Source of the DNA: Rhodoblastus sp963748385
Lineage (GTDB): Bacteria > Pseudomonadota > Alphaproteobacteria > Rhizobiales > Beijerinckiaceae
NCBI GenBank assembly: GCA_963748385.1
Contig: CAVVIQ010000012.1
Location: forward strand, 372,001 to 436,000
Length of the DNA stretch: 64,000 nucleotides
Reading direction: 5' to 3'
In this document: positions 35,845 to 43,617 of the stretch, piece by piece
How the letters are laid out: the number at the start of each line of letters is the position of its first letter
Numbering within the stretch: the stretch's first letter is position 1
Notes under the pieces: model-generated
What the model saw: the letters and a program-made list of their open reading frames with translations, nothing else
Told to the model about the DNA's origin: nothing
Database searches by the model: none
Translations under genes and position numbers: made by a program

Positions 35845-35855
35845 CTACTCCCCCG
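35845..35855 (-). promoter_or_regulatory. Candidate -1 ribosomal frameshift site
   Basis: The codons CCG GGG GAG TAG end the first chaperone. A -1 slip on the run of five G (35850-35854) would give GGG GGA GTA GGA ATC GAC and join it in frame to the second chaperone. Siphoviral tail chaperones are classically made by such a slip. The site is not the best known heptamer, and no pseudoknot was evaluated. Confidence 0.45.
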
Positions 35856-36225
35856 GCGTCGTCTCTTCCGCGGCGGTGAACAGGCCGGTCTGCCTGGCGA
35901 TCGCGCCAAGCGCGGCGATCAGTTCGGGAAACGCCGCCTCAAGGTCGAGCAGATCGTCGCGCGAGAAATCGGGATAGGCGCGCGTCAAGCCGCAATGGAC
36001 GACATCGATCATCAGCTCGACGTCATCCTTATCGAGCAGGGTCGCGCCCAGCGGATCGCCGGCCGCGATGCGCCCTTGGATAGCGTTGAGCCGCGGCATC
36101 AGTTTCAGCAGGCCGGGCACGACCATGCGCGCCTGGCGCAGGGCGAGAGTCGGAACGAAGAATTCCAGTCCGCCAAGGACGACGACGGGCGCGCGCGCGC
36201 AATCGATTTTCGGGTCAGGCCTCAT
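35845..36225 (-). CDS. Tail assembly chaperone, first part (GTA gp10-like)
   Basis: 126 residues (MRPDPKIDCARAPVVVLGGLEFFVPTLALRQARMVVPGLLKLMPRL ... LLDLEAAFPELIAALGAIARQTGLF). The fold pattern of beta start, helical core and acidic end, its size, and its place between the tail tube and tape measure match the G-type chaperone. The stop TAG (35845-35847) follows a G5 run, see the separate site entry. Confidence 0.7.
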   Translation of the reverse strand: MRPDPKIDCARAPVVVLGGLEFFVPTLALRQARMVVPGLLKLMPRLNAIQGRIAAGDPLGATLLDKDDVELMIDVVHCGLTRAYPDFSRDDLLDLEAAFPELIAALGAIARQTGLFTAAEETTPGE

Positions 36226-36226
36226 C

Positions 36227-36979
36227 TCAGGCCGCCGTGTTGATTTCGCCGATGGCGTTGGCCGAATTGGCGAGCGCCTCGAAATCGAGTTCCGGAATGG
36301 CGAAATCCTGCATTTTCGACGCGATGCTCAACTTGCTCGACACGCAACTGTAAAGCCGCAGCGACCATTGCGCGCCGGCGACGTTAGGATTGGTCTGATA
36401 GAAATCGACCTGGAATGTCGGCGCAGTCCCCATGACCCTGTTCGAGATCACCGCACGCGAGCCGCCGCTGGTCTGCGTGTAGGAATAGGAAACGAGCAGC
36501 GCCTTGCCGGCGTCGCCGGAATTGAACGTATAGACCCCAGCGCTGACGCTGTACTGGCCGACGGCGGGCGCCGAGGCGACCTTGACCAGAGCGAGGCCGC
36601 TCGCCGCATAGACGACGCCGAGATCCTCGTCGAAATTTCCAGCGTTCGCTGCGGCATAGGTGTAGGGCGACGACGAGGGCACGGAGCCGGCTTCGTTGTA
36701 GGCCCACAATTTCTGGCCGGCGCTATATGCCTGCCCGAAGAAGCAATTGTTGAACAGCGTGCCGTCGATGTTGGCGAATTTGGCCTTGCCTGCGATCTTT
36801 CCTTCGCCGCGAGCCAGGGCGATCGGAAACTGATATTGGCCGAACAATTGTTTCGAGGAAAAGCTGATATCGATGGAGACGTCCTGCAACGTGCCGAACT
36901 GCACGGGCGTCGCATTGGCGCCAGAAGGCGTCGCGATCAGCACGCCCGAACCGAAGGCGACCGAGGTGATGTTCGACAT
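36227..36979 (-). CDS. Major tail tube protein with an inserted Ig-like domain
   Basis: 250 residues. The core resembles the tail tube of GTA-type siphophages (VAFGSGVLIATPSGANATPVQFGTLQDVSIDISFSSKQLFGQYQFPIALARGEGKIAGKAKFANIDG ... VMGTAPTFQVDFYQTNP). Inserted at about residues 110-180 is a small beta domain (EDLGVVYAASGLALVKVASAPAVGQYSVSAGVYTFNSGDAGKALLVSYSYTQ), which also occurs in the connector at 38163-38975. The domain probably decorates the tail surface. Confidence 0.75.
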   Translation of the reverse strand: MSNITSVAFGSGVLIATPSGANATPVQFGTLQDVSIDISFSSKQLFGQYQFPIALARGEGKIAGKAKFANIDGTLFNNCFFGQAYSAGQKLWAYNEAGSVPSSSPYTYAAANAGNFDEDLGVVYAASGLALVKVASAPAVGQYSVSAGVYTFNSGDAGKALLVSYSYTQTSGGSRAVISNRVMGTAPTFQVDFYQTNPNVAGAQWSLRLYSCVSSKLSIASKMQDFAIPELDFEALANSANAIGEINTAA

Positions 36980-36982
36980 GGA

Positions 36983-37165
36983 TCAGTGCTCCTGAAGAAG
37001 GGCGGCCAATCTCGCCTTCAAGGCGTCGACCGCGGCCCGGACATGATTGAAGATTTCGGTGGCGCGCGAGACCGGTGACTGGTGGATGGTCTCGACGAAC
37101 CACGACTCGATTTCCGCCTCGATCCGCGGACCAAGGCGGGGAGATTTTTCTGCGGCCTCGTTCAA
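36983..37165 (-). CDS. Small helical phage protein (TTG start)
   Basis: 60 residues from TTG 37165, chosen because GAGGAG lies at proper distance; no ATG is in frame. The sequence NEAAEKSPRLGPRIEAEIESWFVETIHQSPVSRATEIFNHVRAAVDALKARLAALLQEH is helical and charged. It sits between tail terminator and tail tube genes, 3 bases before the tube ATG. The function is not recognised; a small tail assembly helper is possible. Confidence 0.5.
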   Translation of the reverse strand: MNEAAEKSPRLGPRIEAEIESWFVETIHQSPVSRATEIFNHVRAAVDALKARLAALLQEH

Positions 37166-37200
37166 GGCGAACTCCTCGATTTTCGTCCCTGCACGATGCG

Positions 37201-37662
37201 TCAGGGGATCAGAATTTTCACAGGCACCAGCGCGAAGCCCTGCCCGTCCAGATCGCCGGGATCTTTTATGATCCGGCCTTCCACCCGGCAGGATTGGACC
37301 AGGCCGCCAAGCGTCTGCCGGCCAGTTTTCGGATCGGGCGTGAGAGTCGCGACCAGCGCCTCGATGGCCATGTTCAACGCGCGCGCCGGCGCGCTGTCCG
37401 GATCGCGGCCCGCCGAGGTGTAGATCAGGAGATCGACATTCAGCGTCGTCTTGCTCGGGAAGTTGTCGCCGGCGTAGGCGACATTTTCCCCGTGCTCGCC
37501 GACGAAAAGGGCAGGCTGATCCGCCGGAGAAACGTCGTTCCACAATTTCACGCGGCGCGAGAGCATGGCCCATGTGCCGCAACCGTTGATCGGCGCCGCG
37601 AATTGCGCCTGAGCCAGCCGAGCGCAAAGCGCCTGCATGATCGCCTCGCGGATGTTGGTCAT
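37201..37662 (-). CDS. Tail terminator-like protein (GTA gp8 / gpU-type)
   Basis: 153 residues: MTNIREAIMQALCARLAQAQFAAPINGC, then DVSPADQPALFVGEHGENVAYAGDNFPSKTTLNVDLLIYTSAGRDPDSAPARALNMAIEALVATL and a beta end. This pattern and size match the minor tail protein U/tail terminator group, which caps the tail and joins it to the head. The ATG overlaps the preceding stop (ATGA). Its place between gp10-like and tube genes supports the call. Confidence 0.72.
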   Translation of the reverse strand: MTNIREAIMQALCARLAQAQFAAPINGCGTWAMLSRRVKLWNDVSPADQPALFVGEHGENVAYAGDNFPSKTTLNVDLLIYTSAGRDPDSAPARALNMAIEALVATLTPDPKTGRQTLGGLVQSCRVEGRIIKDPGDLDGQGFALVPVKILIP

Positions 37663-38159
37663 GAGGACTCTTTCAGATTTTCAGCCGCCGCGACGACCAC
37701 GTCCTCGAGGCCCCGGGCAATGTCGTCGCTTTGTTCGTCAAGCGCCGAACCGAGATAGGACCGCGGAGCGAAGGTCGATCCCGGATGCTGGACCCGTCGC
37801 GCGAAAACCTGCTTCCCGTCGATCAGGAACGACAGAGCTTTCGCCTTGTCGGGCAGGATCTCGTGCGCGGAAGTCTTGCCGCCAAATTCCAGGATCGCCG
37901 CATAGGGCGCATCGCCATTGGCATAGATGGTGGCGGCGATCAGCGCGTCCTGCGGCTGAACGTCCATCTGGATCGAATCGCGCAGGGCGCCGCTTCGGGC
38001 GTTCAGGACGCCGCCGTCCAGATTGACGTCGACGACTTGCGAATAGAGCGCCTGCGCCTGGTTCTGGACTTTTTCGGTCAAGGCCGCGCGCAACGCATCA
38101 GGAAGCGCGTCGAGGCTCGCGATTAGCTCCGAGGCGCCGTTGAGGCTCAGGTCGAACAT
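37659..38159 (-). CDS. HK97 gp10-like head-tail joining protein
   Basis: 166 residues with the HK97-gp10 / virion morphogenesis pattern: ALTEKVQNQAQALYSQVVDVNLDGGVLNARSGALRDSIQMDV ... YANGDAPYAAILEFGGKTSAHEI ... VFARRVQHPGSTFAPRSYLGSALDE. The RSGALRDSI and HPGxxxxPRSYL elements are characteristic. It joins the head completion and the tail. Stop and next start overlap. Confidence 0.83.
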   Translation of the reverse strand: MFDLSLNGASELIASLDALPDALRAALTEKVQNQAQALYSQVVDVNLDGGVLNARSGALRDSIQMDVQPQDALIAATIYANGDAPYAAILEFGGKTSAHEILPDKAKALSFLIDGKQVFARRVQHPGSTFAPRSYLGSALDEQSDDIARGLEDVVVAAAENLKESS

Positions 38160-38162
38160 CGT

Positions 38163-38975
38163 TCAATTCGCAATGATCCGGGCGAAATTGCGCAAGGCCA
38201 GCGCGATGAAATCCGGCAACGCGGCAAGGCGGAAAGCCGCAGTCTCCTGACCGCCGAGACTCTTCGAGGTCATGCCGATACGTTCGCGATAGCGATAGCG
38301 GTCGGCCGCCCATTCGAGCGCGCAGAGCGCAAGGTCCGACGGCGCATAGCCGTAGTTCAGCGAAAGGGTCTGTCCGGCGTCGGCGGCGGACAAATAATAG
38401 CCGCCGACGCCGTCGAGAACATATTGTCCCTGGCCCGGATTCTCAGCGACCGCCGTCAGCGCCACGCCATCGGCATAGGCGACGCCCATGTCGCAGACGA
38501 AAGCGCCATAGGGCTGTGCGGCCTGCACGAAATAAGGCGCGACCGACGGAATGACGATCGTTTCGCCGCTCACCTGATAGCCCGCGCGATAGGCGATCGA
38601 GACATTCTGCCAGCCGCGCGGGAAGACCCCGCCCAGCAAGATCATCTGCTGCATCGCGCCAGGCGGCTCCAGGTCGGTGGGTTCGACAAGCCAGCCCGCG
38701 CCTTGCGGCGTCGCCGCCGGTGGAACGATCCGCCCGTTGACGCTGAGAGAGGACACCGAGGCCACCGGCCAATGCCGCAACTGGATCCGGTCGCGGCCAT
38801 TGCCGTCGAACACGTCGACGACATCGCGCGGCCAGATGAAGGGGCGGTTGAGATAAGACGCAATGGCCCGGCTGATCTGGCTGATCAGGGCGGAAAGAAC
38901 GACATCGTCCCCGTTGGACTGCACGCCGAGATGCGCCTTGAGCTGCGCCAGCGATATGAGATCGCCCGAGGCCAT
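38163..38975 (-). CDS. Head-tail connector (gp6-like) with an inserted Ig-like domain
   Basis: 270 residues. N-terminal connector features (SLAQLKAHLGVQSNGDDVVLSALISQISRAIASYLNRPF; VVDVFDGNGRDRIQLRHWPVASVSSLSVNGR; IAYRAGY) and C-terminal helices (LCALEWAADRYRYRERIGMTSKSLGGQETAAF). Between them is a domain (CDMGVAYADGVALTAVAENPGQGQYVLDGVGGYYLSAADAGQTLSLNYGY) also present in the tail tube. ATG 38975 is preferred; a TTG at 38981 overlaps the upstream stop. Confidence 0.8.
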   Translation of the reverse strand: MASGDLISLAQLKAHLGVQSNGDDVVLSALISQISRAIASYLNRPFIWPRDVVDVFDGNGRDRIQLRHWPVASVSSLSVNGRIVPPAATPQGAGWLVEPTDLEPPGAMQQMILLGGVFPRGWQNVSIAYRAGYQVSGETIVIPSVAPYFVQAAQPYGAFVCDMGVAYADGVALTAVAENPGQGQYVLDGVGGYYLSAADAGQTLSLNYGYAPSDLALCALEWAADRYRYRERIGMTSKSLGGQETAAFRLAALPDFIALALRNFARIIAN

Positions 38976-38977
38976 GA

Positions 38978-39190
38978 TCAATTCGCCTTTTCGGGCCGCC
39001 CGCGGCCCCGCGCCGGACGTCCGGACGCGGCTTCACGGTCAGGCGCCTGCTCCGCGAAGATCGCGCAGCCGTGAGACGCCAGTTCCTCGGCCAGGTCTTC
39101 TCCGGCCTCGAACAGACCGGCCTCGTCCGGAACAAAGCTTTCGCCCGCGCAAAAAAGCGCGGTCACGCCTTCGGGCGCCCGATATTTCAT
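38978..39190 (-). CDS. Small phage protein between capsid and connector
   Basis: 70 residues. The first half (YRAPEGVTALFCAGESFVPDEAGLFEAGEDLAEELASHGCAIF) resembles small proteins found after capsid genes in GTA-like phages. The tail is basic and Ala/Gly rich (REAASGRPARGRGRPEKAN), possibly DNA-binding. Ends 3 bases before the connector ATG. No function is assigned. Confidence 0.55.
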   Translation of the reverse strand: MKYRAPEGVTALFCAGESFVPDEAGLFEAGEDLAEELASHGCAIFAEQAPDREAASGRPARGRGRPEKAN

Positions 39191-39251
39191 CTCGCAACTC
39201 CGTCGTGAAAGCGCGGACGCCGCCTCGCCGCGAGGCGGCGCCGATCAAGCG

Positions 39252-40766
39252 TCAGCCATTGCCGATATTGGTGATGACCGAGATCGACGGCGGGAAATAG
39301 TGTTGCAGCACTTGGTCGGCGTAGACGCCATATTCGTAGCGACGCGCGCGCAGCGGCCACTCGATCTGGTAATAATCCTGCCGGGTGCGCACCTGGATCA
39401 CATTGCCGACATTGGCCAGCGGATAGGGCAGCTTGCGGGTGAGGAACAGCATGGTGCCGGGCGGCATGTTGGGATGGATCTTGATGTCGAGCGACTTGGC
39501 CCCGGCCAGCGAATATTTGTTCTTGTAGCTCGTGACCATGACGCCGCCGCCGATGGCGTCCTGCTTGGAATCGAAGATGAAGCGCTGCGCGGCGGAGGCG
39601 CCGCCGGCAAGAATCTTCTTGGAAATATTGTTCGCTTCCTGCGCCGAGACCCAGATCTCGTCCGGCGAGAGACGATAGAGGTTCCAGTTCGCCTGAAGAA
39701 CATTCTCGATCTCGACAATGCCGCCGGCGCCGTCGGCGGTCAGCGGCGTGCCGGCGCCGGCGGAGCCGGTCGGCTGCACGGTCACATTCGCGCCGGAGCT
39801 GGGCAGCAGCGCCTGGGTGAGCAGGCCGTCGAACGCGAGCACATTGGAGGACCAGTCGGCTGTCGGCAGCGAAGCGGCGGTCTGGGTTCCGGTCGCGGCG
39901 GCGGTGATCGCCACGCTGTTGATGGTGGTGATGGCGCCGAGCGTCTCCGAGCCGGCGGCGCCCCAATACCAGGCATAGCCAAATGCGCCGCGCGCGGTCA
40001 CGACCGTCGCGGTGATGCTGCCGGCCGAGCCGGTGGTGGCGACCGTGGCGTTGGCGGATTTCTGGGACGCGCCGCCGCCGAAAGTGTCGACAGAACCATC
40101 CGCATTGGTGCGGGTGATCGACGCCTGGAGGCCGGCCGTCACCGAGGAATTCATCAGGCCGTCGAGGGTCAAGGCGACACAGATCACCGACCAGGTTCCG
40201 GCCGCAAGCGAGCCGCCGCTGTTCGAGGCCGCCAGCGTCGGCGTCGCGGTCGCGCCGAGCGCCAGCGACGTATTGCCGCCGAGGATCATCGCCTCTTCGC
40301 CGATCATCAGCGCCTCGAGGCCGGTCTGGGCGGCGAGCGCCCGGATGTCGTCGAAATTTTGGCCGGCGTACTGGGCCTCGAAATCGACATTGGTCTCGAT
40401 GCCGATGCCTTTGTAGGTCGCGACGTAATTGTTGGTGGTCACCGCCTGGACGGCGCCGCGGTTGCCGCCGGAAACGCCGATGCGCAGGCCGGAGGAATTG
40501 ATCGCGGTGATGGCGCGCCAAGCGGCCTGCACGCCGCCCTTGCCCGACACGCGCGGGATCGAATTGCGCAGCGGCGTCAGCACCGGGAAGAGCAGCTTGG
40601 CGCCCGCTTCGAGATCGTAATAGGTCAGGCCCGAGGTGGCCGAGGCGCTCTGCGCGAAAGTGGATTTTTCCAGGCTGGCGAAACGCGGATCGAACAAGGG
40701 CTCGCCTTGAGCCTTGCGGATCGCCTGAGTTAATTCCAGCGCGTTCTGTTGTGCAGTCATGGACAT
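39252..40766 (-). CDS. Major capsid protein (HK97-type, with large inserted domain)
   Basis: 504 residues. The N-terminal part (LYYDLEAGAKLLFPVLTPLRNSIPRVSGKGGVQAAWRAIT and IETNVDFEAQYAGQNFDDIRALAAQTGLEALMIGEEAMILGG) and C-terminal part (LSPDEIWVSAQEANNISKKIL; YSLAGAKSLDIKIHPNMPPGTMLFLTRKLPYPLANVGNVIQVRTRQDYYQIEWP) match capsid proteins of this phage group. About 150 residues in the middle are Ala/Thr/Gly-rich beta repeats that look like a surface insertion. Position after the protease supports the call. Confidence 0.85.
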   Translation of the reverse strand: MSMTAQQNALELTQAIRKAQGEPLFDPRFASLEKSTFAQSASATSGLTYYDLEAGAKLLFPVLTPLRNSIPRVSGKGGVQAAWRAITAINSSGLRIGVSGGNRGAVQAVTTNNYVATYKGIGIETNVDFEAQYAGQNFDDIRALAAQTGLEALMIGEEAMILGGNTSLALGATATPTLAASNSGGSLAAGTWSVICVALTLDGLMNSSVTAGLQASITRTNADGSVDTFGGGASQKSANATVATTGSAGSITATVVTARGAFGYAWYWGAAGSETLGAITTINSVAITAAATGTQTAASLPTADWSSNVLAFDGLLTQALLPSSGANVTVQPTGSAGAGTPLTADGAGGIVEIENVLQANWNLYRLSPDEIWVSAQEANNISKKILAGGASAAQRFIFDSKQDAIGGGVMVTSYKNKYSLAGAKSLDIKIHPNMPPGTMLFLTRKLPYPLANVGNVIQVRTRQDYYQIEWPLRARRYEYGVYADQVLQHYFPPSISVITNIGNG

Positions 40767-40800
40767 GCTTTCTCTGTTGGAATTCGGGGAGGAAAAAAGC

Positions 40801-41823
40801 TCAGCCGAAACGTTTCGGCTGGGTCTGGGCGGCCTTGATCAGAACGAGAGAAGCCTGCTCCGGCGACAGGCGCGCCAGTTCTGCGGCAAGATCGTCGAGG
40901 CCGGACTCGGCGGATTTCGACACCGGCGAAAATCCCGGCAGGTGAATGGGCTGCGCCGGCGCGGCCTCGAGGGCGGCGATCCGCTCGCCCATCGCCGCGA
41001 TCTGTTTGGCGAGATCGGCCCCGGCTCGGCGCGCCGCATCGCTATCGCTCGCAAGCTTGTCCAGCCGCGCGTCGAACCTGGCGGCTTTTTGCGCGGCCTT
41101 TGGCTGAAGGAGCGCGACATAGCGCTCCTTCACGCGCGCCAGCAGGTCGCTGAGCGGCGCGTCGTGAATGGGATCGGCGTCGAGGTCGGCCTCCAGCGCC
41201 GCGAAAAAATCGGCGATGGTTTCGGCCGCCTCGACGTCGCTGTCCACATTGCCGACCAGCCAGGCGCGCATCGCCGACCCTGCCGGCTGGGCTTGGCTTT
41301 CCGCTTCGGCGGAAGGCGCCGCGAAACCTCTCCGCTCGCTCGCGCCGTCCGCCTTGACCAGTTCGAAACCCGCCTCGGGCAGGCAGGGCAGATCGACCAG
41401 CGAAATCTCGCTCGGCGCGGCGGTGTAACGGGTGAGTTCGGGATTCTCCGGATCGGGCCAGCGCTTCACATAGGCGCCGCCCTGGCTGAAGCCGGTATAG
41501 ACGCCCTCCTCGATCTTGCGCCATTCGTCGTCGTCGATGATTTTTGCCGCGATCTCGATGCGCTTCGCCTCGTCGTTGAAAGTGATGGCGGAAATCTTTC
41601 CCGCCGCCACCTTGCCGTGCATGGCGCGCAGATTGCCCAGGCTCTTGCCGCCGGAGGCCTTGGCGAAATCCTCCGACCATTGCTCGTAATAAGGCTTGGT
41701 GCTGGCGTAATCGCAGATTTCGCCGGACCTGTCCGGCAGTTCCGCCGTGGCGTAGCCATGGATCATGCGCCGGGCGGCGTCCGCCTTGCGCAGGGGTATG
41801 AACATTTGCAACGGGTCCGACAC
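40801..41823 (-). CDS. Prohead protease fused to scaffold-like C-terminus
   Basis: 340 residues. The N-terminal 170 fit an HK97-type prohead serine protease (IHGYATAELPDRSGEICDY ... GNLRAMHGKVAAGKI ... TGFSQGGAYVKRWPDPENPELTRYTAAPSEISLVDLPCLPEAGFEL); His in RAMHGK and Ser in GFSQGG or PSEISLVD are candidate catalytic residues. The C-terminal half is charged and helical (AAQKAARFDARLDKLASDSDAARRAGADLAKQIAAMGERIAALE), a likely scaffold. It lies upstream of the capsid gene as expected, and is divergent from hisC. Confidence 0.8.
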   Translation of the reverse strand: MSDPLQMFIPLRKADAARRMIHGYATAELPDRSGEICDYASTKPYYEQWSEDFAKASGGKSLGNLRAMHGKVAAGKISAITFNDEAKRIEIAAKIIDDDEWRKIEEGVYTGFSQGGAYVKRWPDPENPELTRYTAAPSEISLVDLPCLPEAGFELVKADGASERRGFAAPSAEAESQAQPAGSAMRAWLVGNVDSDVEAAETIADFFAALEADLDADPIHDAPLSDLLARVKERYVALLQPKAAQKAARFDARLDKLASDSDAARRAGADLAKQIAAMGERIAALEAAPAQPIHLPGFSPVSKSAESGLDDLAAELARLSPEQASLVLIKAAQTQPKRFG

Positions 41824-41942
41824 GCGGCGCTCCTCGACTGGTTGGCGCCAGGCCCGCGCGCTGCGGGTCTGGCCAGGTGATGCGAAATTTTGCTAAAGAC
41901 ACGCGCCCGCTTTTTTTCGCGGGCGCGAAGAAGGCGCAAACG

Positions 41943-43001
41943 ATGGAGCTTTGGAGCGAGACGGCGAAAGCTTTGCGCCCTTACACACCGGGCGAGCAGC
42001 CGCGCCTAAAAGGGCTGGTCAAGCTCAACACCAATGAAAGCCCGCTTTCCCCCTCGCCGCGCGCCCTCGCCGCGATGCGCGAGGCCGCCAACGAGCTTTT
42101 GCGTCTTTATCCCGCGCCGGAATCGGATTCCTTGCGCGAAACCCTCGCCGCCTATCACGGCCTGCGCGCCGAAAGTGTGTTTGTCGGCAACGGCTCGGAC
42201 GAAGTGCTCGCCCACGCCTTTCTCGCGCTGCTCAAGCACGACAGGCCGCTGCTCTTTCCCGACGTCACCTACAGTTTTTACCCGGTCTGGGCGCAACTCT
42301 ACGACATCGCCTGCGAGACGGTCCCGCTCGACGGCAATATGCGCGTACGCGTCGAAGATTACCGCCGCAACCGCGCCGGCGCGATCGTGCTCGCCAATCC
42401 CAACGCGCCGACCGGGGTCGCTCTCTCACGCGCCGAAATCGCAAAACTGCTCGCGCAGCATGCTGATATTCCGGTCGTCGTGGACGAAGCCTATGTCGAT
42501 TTCGGCGGCGAAAGCGCGCTACCGCTCATCGCCGAAAATCCCAATCTTCTCGTGGTGCGCACCTTTTCCAAATCCCGCGCGCTCGCCGGCCTGCGCGTCG
42601 GCTATGCGCTCGGTCACCCCAGGCTGATCGAGGCGCTGTCGCGGGTCAAAAACAGTTTCAATTCCTACCCGCTCAACCGCATCGCCGTCGCCGGCGCCGT
42701 GGCTTCGGTCGAGGATGAAACTTATTTCCAGCAAAGTCTGAAAGCGATTGTCGCCGAGCGCGAAAACGCCACCGCGCGGCTGAAAGACCTCGACTTCGAC
42801 ATCCTGCCCTCAAGCGCCAATTTCGTCTTCGCGCGGCACAGAAATACCAAAGGCGCGGAGCTCGCCCGCGCCTTGCGCGAGCGAGCCGTCCTGGTGCGCC
42901 ATTTCAACGCCCCGCGCATCGAAGATTTTTTGCGCATCACCATCGGAACGGCCGAGCAGACGGAGAAACTGGTCGCTGCTTTACGCGACATTTTGGCCTG
43001 A
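41943..43001 (+). CDS. hisC: Histidinol-phosphate aminotransferase inside the phage head module
   Basis: 352 residues from ATG 41943 (MELWSETAKALRPYTPGEQPRLKGLVKLNTNESPL). Class II aminotransferase motifs are complete: NTNESPL, VGNGSDEVL, ANPNAPTG, VVVDEAYVDFG, the PLP-lysine region TFSKSRALAGLRVGYALG and the C-terminal FLRITIGT. It converts histidinol phosphate/imidazole acetol phosphate in histidine synthesis; relatives also act on aromatic amino acids. It reads against the phage genes, between protease and portal. A 9-bp hairpin (41902-41927, T7 loop) lies before it. Its 3' end abuts a portal remnant. Confidence 0.93.
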   Translation: MELWSETAKALRPYTPGEQPRLKGLVKLNTNESPLSPSPRALAAMREAANELLRLYPAPESDSLRETLAAYHGLRAESVFVGNGSDEVLAHAFLALLKHDRPLLFPDVTYSFYPVWAQLYDIACETVPLDGNMRVRVEDYRRNRAGAIVLANPNAPTGVALSRAEIAKLLAQHADIPVVVDEAYVDFGGESALPLIAENPNLLVVRTFSKSRALAGLRVGYALGHPRLIEALSRVKNSFNSYPLNRIAVAGAVASVEDETYFQQSLKAIVAERENATARLKDLDFDILPSSANFVFARHRNTKGAELARALRERAVLVRHFNAPRIEDFLRITIGTAEQTEKLVAALRDILA

Positions 43002-43004
43002 CGC

Positions 43005-43195
43005 GCCCCGTGGTCACGGTCAGCACATCCGCCATCGGATCGTCCGGAAGCGTCTCGCCCATGATCTCCGCCGCGCGGCGCCGCGTCATCATCCCCGCGC
43101 TCACATAAGCCCGGCGCGCCGATCAAATTCTCGGGAACATTGCCTTCGCTGTAAAAGCGAATGCTTGTCTGATTAAAGGCGAAAAACATCGCCAA
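43005..43195 (-). pseudogene. Remnant of a second portal gene
   Basis: On the minus strand the segment near 43130-43175 reads FYSEGNVPENLIGAP, equal in pattern to YYSEGNIPESLIGVP of the portal. It joins directly to sequence of 43010-43110 that is close to identical with portal 43942-44042 (AYVSAGMMTRRRAAEIMGE region) but in another frame. About 300 bases of the portal between these points are missing. This is a deleted paralogous copy, ending right where hisC ends. Confidence 0.75.
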
Positions 43196-43207
43196 TGTGC
43201 ATTTCCA

Positions 43208-43567
43208 TCATACAAGCCTGATATGCGGCGGTGGGGCGGAATTGAGTTCGATCATCTTCCGGGCGGCTGCTTCGACGACCTTGTCAGGGACCTGAATCGC
43301 GTAACGAAATCCATCCGTTTCGCTAATCGCTTCCTTTGGAGCCTCCAATTCGGGCAAAGTCCCAACATTCAATCCAGGTCCGTAATGGGTCGCTGCGCCC
43401 GTCTTGGGATCGGTGATCGACATCGAGGCATACCAAAAAAAGCAAACCACCGCCGGTCCCGATTGCCTGGAGGCGACAGCGCCCGCAAATTTGCGCGCGT
43501 CCGCAAGCGCCGGGGCGGCAACACGAATGGCGCCGGCCTATTGAAATTTTGGGATGTCCCTGTTCAT
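43208..43567 (-). pseudogene. Phage hypothetical gene with an in-frame TAG at codon 10
   Basis: From ATG 43567 (with GGGAAG before it) the frame reads MNRDIPKFQ, TAG (43538-43540), then AGAIRVAAPALADARKFAGAVASRQSG ... FFWYASMSITDPKTGAATHYGPGLNVGTLPELEAPKEAISETDGFRYAIQVPDKVVEAA. The part after the stop keeps a clean open frame of 109 codons, so either the stop is recent or wrong, or translation starts later (GTG 43450). Function is not recognised; the YGPG and FRYAIQVPD elements may help a search. Confidence 0.5.
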
Positions 43568-43617
43568 ACTTCCCACCACCGTTATTGCTGGCGTTGACCG
43601 ATTCGCTGACGCAGGCT

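Noticed and set aside
41902..41927. Terminator before hisC
   Set aside because: The hairpin has its T run in the loop, not after the stem, and no gene ends there on either strand.
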